From Betaproteobacteria bacterium (lineage in GTDB: Bacteria > Pseudomonadota > Gammaproteobacteria > Burkholderiales > Rhodocyclaceae), in the NCBI GenBank assembly GCA_019136545.1, contig JAGVUA010000151.1, positions 20,134 to 84,133 on the forward strand: DNA of 64,000 nt, written 5' to 3'. The stretch's first letter is position 1. Every line of letters starts with the position of its first letter. Positions 54,105 through 64,000 of the stretch are shown here, one piece after another. The notes under the pieces were generated by a model. It was not told where the DNA came from. It saw only the letters and a list, made by a program, of their open reading frames with translations, and made no database searches. The position numbers were made by a program, and so were the translations under genes.

Positions 54105-54421
54105 GCGCCCGCAGCATTCTCGCGGCGATTCCAAACGACGTCGTCGCCCTGCACTTCCTCGGCCTCGCGCTTTATCAAATGGGACAGGTCGAGGCCGCGC
54201 GCAAGGTATTCGCCAAGGTCTGCCGGGTGGGCCACGGGCCGCAGCAGACCAGCGGCTTGGCGACGACCAGCGAAGCGGCGGCCACGACCATGCTGCGCGT
54301 AGCCAAGGCCCCGGCGTCCGGTCTCGGCGGCGCCTGTCAGCATATTGCGCACGTCATGCGCAGCCTCGGGTTCGGCAGCGAAGCGACGCGCGCCTACCGA
54401 TGGGCCTCCGCCAGCGCGTAG
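54104..54421 (+). pseudogene. Remnant of a TPR-repeat gene
   Basis: This frame is open from the gloA stop to a TAG at 54419-54421. It reads ILAAIPNDVVALHFLGLALYQMGQVEAARKVFAKV, a clear tetratricopeptide repeat, then unrelated Ala/Thr-rich sequence. The first usable ATG (54179) falls inside the repeat, so no complete start is present. It overlaps the 3' end of hpt on the other strand. This looks like the decayed tail of a TPR gene brought in or cut off here; a short expressed peptide cannot be excluded. Confidence 0.45.
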
Positions 54422-54947
54422 ATCGCCGGCAGATTGCGCCAGGCGCCGCGGATATCCATGCCGCAACCGAACACGTAGCGGTCCGGCAGCCGCAGGCCGA
54501 CGAAGTCGGCCTCGACCGGCTTGGGCGTTCCGATCTCTTTTTCGGTCAGCACGGCGATCAGGCAATTGCGCGCGCCCTGCTCCAGCAGATGGTTCTTGAT
54601 GGCGAGCAGGGTGATGCCCTCGTCGAGGATGTCGTCGAGCACCAGCACCGTGCGATCCCGCACCGGCGCGCGCGGCGTTGCCACCCAGGCCACGCCCTGC
54701 CCCTGAAGGGTATTGCGGTAGCGCGTGGCGTGCAGGTAATCGCACTCCAGCGGGAAGGCAAGCTTGGGCAACAGTTGCCCGGCGAAAAAAACCGCGCCCC
54801 CCATGACGGTCAACACCAGCGGGCAATCCTCGCCCACGGCCAGGCGTTGCGTGATTTCGGTCGCCAGGCGGTCGATCGTGCGCACGACCGCGTCGGCGGA
54901 ATGAATCAGTTCTGCCTGAGCCAGGATGCGTCGCGCTTCCGCCGGCG

Positions 54948-54951
<4 letters not shown>
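54394..54951 (-). CDS. hpt: Hypoxanthine-guanine phosphoribosyltransferase
   Basis: This purine-salvage enzyme has 185 residues. The PRPP loop is [14 protein letters not shown] (~102-115), the N-terminal substrate region is [15 protein letters not shown], and the purine-binding end is [32 protein letters not shown]. It converts hypoxanthine or guanine plus PRPP to IMP or GMP. The start overlaps galU by four bases (ATGA). It is the last gene of the smc-zipA-ligA-galU-hpt run. Confidence 0.93.
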
Positions 54952-59033
<4,082 letters not shown>

Positions 59034-59037
<4 letters not shown>

Positions 59038-62000
59038 GCGGCTTCCCTCTCAGTCATCCGCAACGCTTCCTCGATGTCGACTTCCACCACGCGCGACACC
59101 CCCTGCTCCTGCATGGTAACGCCGATCAGGTGCTGGGCCATTTCCATGGCGATCTTGTTGTGGGTGATGAAGACGAACTGCGTCTGCGCCGACATGCGCT
59201 TGACCATGCCGCAGAAACGCTCGGTGTTGCTGTCGTCGAGCGGCGCATCGACTTCGTCGAGCATGCAGAACGGCGCCGGATTGAGCTGGAACATGGCGAA
59301 CACCAGCGCGATGGCGGTCAACGCCTTCTCGCCGCCCGACAGCAGGTGGATGGTCGAATTCTTCTTGCCCGGCGGCTGTGCCATGATCTGGATGCCGGCG
59401 TCGAGAATTTCCTCGCCGGTAAGCAGCAGCTTCGCTTCGCCGCCGCCGAACAGCTGCGGGAACAGTTCGCCGAAGTGGCGGGTCACGGTGTCGTAGGTTT
59501 CCTGCAATTGCTCGCGCGTTTCGCGGTCGATGCGGCGGATCGCGTCTTCCAGCGTGTCGATGGCGGTCCGGAGATCGTCGGACTGGGCGTCGAGGTAGCC
59601 CTTGCGCTCGCGCGCCACGGTCAGTTCATCGAGCGCCGCCAGATTGACCGGGCCGAGCGCCTCGATTTCCGCGCCCAGCCGGGCGATGTCGCCGGCCAGC
59701 GCCGACAGCTCGGCTTCCTGTTCCGGCGCCGCGATGCCGGCTTCGAGCAGCCGCTGCTGGTATTGCTCGGCATTGAGGTCGGCCGCCTGCTGCTTGAGCT
59801 TCCAGTCGTTGATCTTGTCGCGCGCCGGCTGCAGGCCCTGCTCCAGCTTCAGCCGCTGCTCTTCCAGCGTCCGCAGGTCGGCGGCCGCCGTTTCCAGCGT
59901 ATTGCGCCGTTCGGTCAGCAGGCCCTCGCGACCGGAACGCGCGTCGAGCGCCGACTGCAGTTGCTCGCCCAGCACGACGTCGCTGATGCCCGCCAGTTCC
60001 GCCGTCGCCGTGCCGGCATCGCCGGCGACGCGTTCCAGCTGCACGCGCGCCGTTTCTGTGGCGCGGGCGTTGTCCTCGAGCTTGGAACGGCATTCGCGCT
60101 CCGAAAAGCCGGCCTCCTGCGCTTCGCGCGCCAGCTGGTGTTCCAGCGCGCGCGCTTCGCGCAGCGCCGTATCCCGCTGGCGCTGGATGTCCAGCGCCTC
60201 CTCGACGCGGGCGCGCACCGCCGCCAACTGTTCGTGGCCGGCATTGGCTTCGCTTTCGGCGCGCGCCAGTTCGCCGCGCTCGCTTTCTTCGCCGCGCAGG
60301 ATGTCCTCGAGGTCGCGGGCGATCTGCCCGGCGCGCTCGTCATGGCGCGCCTGAATTTGCGCGAGCTTGAGCGCCTCGACATGCGCGCCGTGCAGCCGCT
60401 GCTGGAGGTCGTCCACCTGCCGGCGGGCGGCGTGCTGCGACGACTGACTTTCATCGAGCCGGCGTTCGGCCTCGCCCTGCGCCTCGCGGGCCGCCTCTTC
60501 CTCGGCCTCGCGCGCCTCGATGAGCGAGGACAGTTCTTCGATCTCGCGCTGGCGTTCGATGACTCCGTGCGTCTTGACGTCCGGCACGTAGAGCGTCAGC
60601 CCGCGCGGCGTCAGCCGATGCCCCTGGCGGCTGACCCAGCTGCCGCCGGCCGACAGCCGGTCGCCCAGGTCGTCGGCGCAGCGGACGCCGGCCAGCCATT
60701 CGTCGAGCACCGCCGACCAGCGGGCATCGTCGCAGCGCACCTTGGCCCGCAGGCTGTCGGGGCTGTCGGCAGCGCCGGCCGGCACCGCCGCGCCGTCGGC
60801 GAAAGCCAGCGCGAAAGTCAGCGGCGGCGGCGCGCCGAGCGCATCGCGGGCGATCCCCTGATCGGCGACCCGCGCCGACAGCCGCTCGCGCAGCACGGCT
60901 TCGACCGCCGTTTCCCAACCCGCATCGACCTGGATGCCGCGCCACAGCGGCTGGGCATCGGCCAGGCCGCGGGTCTTCAGCCAGTCGCCGATTTCGCCGC
61001 TCTGCTGGACGCGGCTCTGCAATTGCTGCAGGGCATCGCGGCGCGCGCGCGCCTCGGTGGCCTGCCGGTGCGCGCCGGCCAGGCGCTCGCGGGCCGCGCG
61101 CAAGGCGCCTTCCAGCCCCGGCAGCAAACCCTGAAGCTCGGCCAGCCGTTGCTGCTGGACCGCCAGCGCCGCTTCGGCGTGCGCTTCGGTTTCCTGCGCG
61201 GCGGCCAGCTGCACGGGATCGGGGGCCACCAGCGCGGCCTGCTCCTGCTCCAGCCGCTGGCGGCGGCTGGCGAAATTCTCGAGGGCGCGCAGCGCGTGAC
61301 CGCGATCGGCCTCGGCCAGCCGCAGGCCCTGTTCGGCTTCGTTGAGCAGGCGGCGCGCTTCGGCGACCTGGCTGCCGGCGGCCTGCACCTCGGCTTCGGC
61401 CTCGGGCAGCCGCGCCGCCGCCTCCTCGTGACGGGCCTGGGCGGTGGCCATGCGCTCGGCGGAGTTCTCCAGCAGCGACTGCCAGCGGAATTCCTCTTCC
61501 TCGACGCGCTTCTGCTCGCCGGCCCAATGGCTGCGCTCGACCTCCAGTTGGGCCAGCCGCGTTTCCAGCCGGGTGCGCGCGTCGCGCATGTGGTTGATCT
61601 CGGACTCCAGCCGCCTCACTTCGGCGTTGGCCGAGTACATCTCGGCCTGCGCGGCGTGCAGCGTATCGGAGGCGGCGAAATGGGCCTCGCGCGCATGCTC
61701 GACTTTCGCCTCGACCTCGCGCAGTTGCGCGGTCTCGGCCTCGACGCGGTTGACCGCCTTTTCGACCTCGCGGGCGAAGCGCTCGGCTTCCGCCTGCGCG
61801 TCGTTGCGCTTCTTCAACCAGAGCAGGTTCTGCCGGCGGCCCAGCTGGCCGTGCAGGTCGCGGTACTGGCGCGCCACTTCGGCCTGCGTTTCCAGGCGGC
61901 CGATCTGGCCGTCGAGCTCGTTGCGAATGTCGTCCACGCGCGCCAGGTTTTCCCTGGCGTCCTCGAGACGGTAGCCGGTCTCCTTGCGCCGCTCCTTGTA

Positions 62001-62516
62001 CTTGGTGACGCCGGCGGCTTCCTCGAGGAAGAAGCGCAGTTCCTCGGGCTTGGCCTCGACGATGCGCGAGATCATGCCCTGGCCGATGATGGCGTAGGCG
62101 CGCGGTCCGAGGCCGGTGCCCAGGAACAGGTCGATCACGTCGCGCCGGCGGACGTGCAGATTGTTGATGTAATAGTTGGAATTGCCCTCGCGGTCGAGCA
62201 CGCGCTTGACCGTGATTTCGGCGTATTGCGACCACTGGCCGGCGGCGCGGCCCTGGGCGTTGTCGAAGAATAGCTCAACGCTGGCCCGGCTCACTTCCTT
62301 GCGCGTGCCCGAGCCCTTGAAGATCACGTCCTGGATCGATTCGCCGCGCAATTCGGAGGCTTTCGATTCGCCCAGCACCCAGCGCACGGCATCGATGACG
62401 TTGGACTTGCCGCAGCCGTTCGGCCCCACCACGCCCGCCAGCTGGCCGGGGAACAGCACCGTGGTCGGCTCGACGAAGGACTTGAAGCCGGCCAGTTTGA
62501 GTTTGATCAGTCGCAC
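59034..62516 (-). CDS. smc: Chromosome segregation protein SMC
   Basis: This protein has 1160 residues. N-terminal ATPase half: VVGPNGCGKSNVIDAVRWVLGES (Walker A ~32-39). Two long coiled coils (~170-500 and ~670-1000) flank a hinge (~505-650; GIQVDAGWETAVEAVLRERL). C-terminal half: signature LLSGGEKALTAIALVFAMF and Walker B PFCMLDEVDAPLDDSN. SMC compacts and segregates chromosomes with ScpAB. It leads a fully overlapping set with zipA, ligA, galU and hpt. Two dispersed-repeat copies occur inside, one in sense (ESQSSQHAA) and one antisense. Confidence 0.97.
60429..60452 (-). repeat. Dispersed element, copy 13
   Basis: The minus strand reads GAAAGTCAGTCGTCGCAG followed by CACGCCG. Inside smc, it is translated ESQSSQHAA. 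Confidence 0.55.
60813..60837 (+). repeat. Dispersed element, copy 14
   Basis: GAAAGTCAGCGGCGGCG followed by GCGCGCCG, on the plus strand and so antisense to smc. It is only 361 bases from copy 13 and in the opposite orientation. Confidence 0.65.
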
Positions 62517-62620
62517 GCGGGAAAACCCTATGGATGTACCGGGTTATTGCCTTGGGTTGGCGATTATAAGCGGAGCTGGCGCAACCCTCGGCCGGTCGCC
62601 AGTACAGCCGACATCCGCAC

Positions 62621-62639
62621 GCTTGCACTGATTGCAAGC
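62621..62639. promoter_or_regulatory. Operator palindrome over the -35 of the toxin-antitoxin promoter
   Basis: GCTTGCA-N5-TGCAAGC, a perfect 7-bp inverted repeat covering the -35 box. Its position suits autorepression by the RHH antitoxin. Confidence 0.6.
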
Positions 62640-62650
62640 CCCGGTACAAT
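62623..62650 (+). promoter_or_regulatory. Sigma-70 promoter of the FitAB-like pair
   Basis: TTGCAC (-35, 62623-62628), a 16-base spacer and TACAAT (-10, 62645-62650), 31 bases before the antitoxin ATG. Palindromes overlap both boxes. Confidence 0.65.
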
Positions 62651-62666
62651 GCAATCATTGATTACA
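62650..62666. promoter_or_regulatory. Second operator palindrome downstream of the -10
   Basis: TGCAATCA-T-TGATTACA, an inverted repeat with one mismatch, from the end of the -10 to 15 bases before the antitoxin start. It shares the TGCAA half-site with the first operator. Confidence 0.55.
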
Positions 62667-62680
62667 AGCCGAAGACCGCC

Positions 62681-62899
62681 ATGGCCACCAATCTTGTCGT
62701 CCGCAATGTCGAGGAAAGCGTCGTCCTGACCCTGAAGCAGGTTGCGGCAGCGCATGGTCGCAGCGCCGAGGCCGAGCATCGGGAGATTCTGCGCGCGGCA
62801 CTGACCCGGCCGGCGAGGCGCCCGGTAGCCCAAGTGCTGGCTTCGATGCCGGACGTTGGCGAGGACGCCGATTTCGACGTGCGCCACACCGCTGCCTAA
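62681..62899 (+). CDS. FitA-like RHH antitoxin
   Basis: This ribbon-helix-helix antitoxin has 72 residues. The DNA-binding strand is NLVVRNVEESVVLTLKQVAAAHGRSAEAEHREILRAAL, as in FitA/VapB proteins, with an acidic toxin-binding C-terminus (VGEDADFDVRH). It should neutralise the PIN toxin encoded two bases downstream and repress their shared promoter through the two palindromes upstream. Confidence 0.87.
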   Translation: MATNLVVRNVEESVVLTLKQVAAAHGRSAEAEHREILRAALTRPARRPVAQVLASMPDVGEDADFDVRHTAA

Positions 62900-62901
62900 C
62901 C

Positions 62902-63312
62902 GTGTATCTGGTCGATACCAACGTCATCAGCGAGGCACGCAAGGGCGCGCAGGCCAACCCGGGCGTGACAGCGTTCTGGCGTGGCGCTGATGCGACGAAT
63001 ATCTATCTTGCCGCGCAGACGGTGGGCGAATTGCGCCGGGGGCTCGAAAACATCCGCCTGCGCGGAGATGCCGGGCAGGCCGCGCGGCTGGCGACCTGGC
63101 TCGACCAGGTCACGACCGATTACGCCGACCGCATCCTGGCATTCGATGCCGATTGCGCCCAGGTCTGGGGCAAGCTGATGTCGCCGCATCCCCAGCACCC
63201 GATCGACAAGCAGATCGCCGCCATCGCGCTGATTCACGACCTGACCGTGGTAACGCGCCATGTCGACGATTTTCGCGGTACCGGCACGCGCCTGCATAAT
63301 CCCTTCCGCTGA
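62902..63312 (+). CDS. FitB/VapC-like PIN-domain toxin
   Basis: This PIN-domain ribonuclease toxin has 136 residues and starts with GTG at 62902, two bases after the antitoxin stop. Acidic active-site positions are D5 (LVDTNVISE), E in TVGELRRG, and Asp residues in [12 protein letters not shown] and HVDDF. The RHH-PIN order and spacing match FitAB/VapBC modules. Such toxins cleave specific RNAs, often tRNA, when the antitoxin is lost. queF starts 19 bases downstream and could be read from the same transcript. Confidence 0.88.
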   Translation: MYLVDTNVISEARKGAQANPGVTAFWRGADATNIYLAAQTVGELRRGLENIRLRGDAGQAARLATWLDQVTTDYADRILAFDADCAQVWGKLMSPHPQHPIDKQIAAIALIHDLTVVTRHVDDFRGTGTRLHNPFR

Positions 63313-63331
63313 GCCAACCCTCGACGACGCT

Positions 63332-63751
63332 ATGCCCACCCTCCCCGCCAAGACCCTTGAGACTTTTCCCAACCCGGCGCCGCATCGGGATTACCAGATC
63401 CACATGGAGATCCCCGAGTTCACCTGCCTGTGCCCCAAGACCGGCCAGCCGGACTTCGCGGTGCTGACGCTCGATTACCTCCCGGACAAGCTGTGCGTCG
63501 AATTGAAAAGCCTGAAGCTCTACGTCTGGAGTTTTCGCGACGAGGGGCATTTTCACGAGGATGTCACCAACCGCATCCTCGACGACCTGGTCAAGGCCAT
63601 CAAGCCGCGTTTCATGCGCCTGACGGCGCGCTTCTACGTGCGCGGCGGCATTTTCACCAACGTGGTCGCCGAACATCGCAAGAAGGGCTGGCAGCCGGCG
63701 CCGCGCATCGAACTGGCCGAATTCCCCGCGCAGTCGAACACGCGCGGCTAG
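63332..63751 (+). CDS. queF: NADPH-dependent 7-cyano-7-deazaguanine reductase QueF
   Basis: This is the short, unimodular QueF of 139 residues. It reduces preQ0 to preQ1 in queuosine biosynthesis. The catalytic cysteine is C34 in [11 protein letters not shown], the motif VELKSLKLY is the NADPH-binding signature, and [14 protein letters not shown] follows. The start at 63332 gives the normal N-terminus; a longer in-frame extension into the toxin gene is rejected. It follows the toxin gene by 19 bases, and no other queuosine gene is in the window. Confidence 0.95.
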   Translation: MPTLPAKTLETFPNPAPHRDYQIHMEIPEFTCLCPKTGQPDFAVLTLDYLPDKLCVELKSLKLYVWSFRDEGHFHEDVTNRILDDLVKAIKPRFMRLTARFYVRGGIFTNVVAEHRKKGWQPAPRIELAEFPAQSNTRG

Positions 63752-64000
63752 CTGGCGCGAAACGCCACCGCCCACTACGCTACCGAGGAACTACTCGGGC
63801 AGCGGGTTCCACGTCTCGTCTGCTTGACACCTGGGCGCCACCTCCGCTCTCGCAGCCAGCACTCAGAACAACGTGAGCTAACGAGCCTCCGCGACGATCG
63901 GTAGCGAAGTCAGTTTCTTCAGCGGCGGCGACAAGCATTTCCGCCGATTACGTTCGTCATATTGACCTGGCATGATTGGCAGAATATTCTGCCAGCATTC
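63752..64000. other. Gene-free stretch at the window end with an 18-bp palindrome
   Basis: No convincing coding sequence is seen here. TGGCAGAAT/ATTCTGCCA (63977-63994) is a perfect palindrome. A partial dispersed-element-like match (GAAGTCAG at 63905) is not counted as a copy. The palindrome may be an operator or the end of an element outside the window. Confidence 0.4.

Noticed and set aside
59130-62273. 1047-codon plus-strand open frame
   Set aside because: It is antisense to smc, whose ATPase motifs and hinge are intact.
63905-63935. GAAGTCAG then AGCGGCGGCGAC near the window end
   Set aside because: It resembles the element with about eight extra bases inserted; too degenerate to count.

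Overview
The window looks like chromosomal DNA of a GC-rich betaproteobacterium, most likely of the Rhodocyclales/Burkholderiales kind. Signs are a phasin and acyl-CoA metabolism, the smc-zipA-ligA order, a long-tailed second-type IF-1, ArsR-rhodanese and DsrE sulfur-type genes, and an IorAB-type molybdenum hydroxylase. Genus-level placement is inference. I see no prophage, CRISPR array or intact insertion sequence.

Layout. 1-1031: 3' end of a CoA-transferase gene, then a phasin. 1057-6590 (minus): YoaA helicase, a permuted ATP-grasp protein, mobB, moeA, moaD and moaE, mostly joined by ATGA overlaps. 6656-12546 (minus): tamA-tamB. 12627-19383 (minus): a catabolic operon of CaiB-type CoA-transferase, hydantoinase A and B, HMG-CoA-lyase-like protein and isochorismatase-like hydrolase. 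It starts from a good sigma-54 promoter and diverges from a PrpR-type sigma-54 activator, with two palindromic activator sites between. 21595-29335: metY, ankyrin protein, TonB-like protein, GGDEF/EAL protein, divergent FeoB, GIY-YIG protein and a small RHH-like protein. 29422-30347: PGDYG protein, small lipoprotein, terminator, tRNA-Asp. 30412-35349 (minus): thiolase, FadN-type bifunctional beta-oxidation protein and a second moeA. 35501-39839: TerB-like, RavA, ViaA and DUF364 genes. 39869-44628 (minus): outer-membrane barrel, LolA-like protein, RND/MMPL exporter and DsrE protein, divergent from an ArsR-rhodanese regulator with a perfect 26-bp operator-like palindrome between. 45497-48926: infA, cold-shock gene, small HTH-like protein, acyl-CoA synthetase, bacteriohemerythrin. 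49140-54104: iorAB, sensor kinase, gloA. 54394-62516 (minus): smc, zipA, ligA, galU and hpt, every junction overlapping. 62681-63751: FitAB-type toxin-antitoxin pair and queF.

Connections. Molybdenum recurs: one moaDE-moeA-mobB cluster, a second moeA, and an exported molybdenum hydroxylase that needs the cofactor. Fatty-acid and CoA chemistry also recurs. The sigma-54 operon can be read as ring opening or carboxylation, amide hydrolysis, CoA activation and C-C cleavage of an unknown acid or cyclic amide.

The most unusual signal is not a gene. A roughly 25-bp element, core GAAAGTCAGYCGYGGCG followed by RCACGCCG, occurs at least 14 times in 64 kb. It lies in both orientations, in all three sense frames, antisense to genes and between genes. 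That pattern points to selection or spread at the DNA level, as with uptake signals or REP-like elements.
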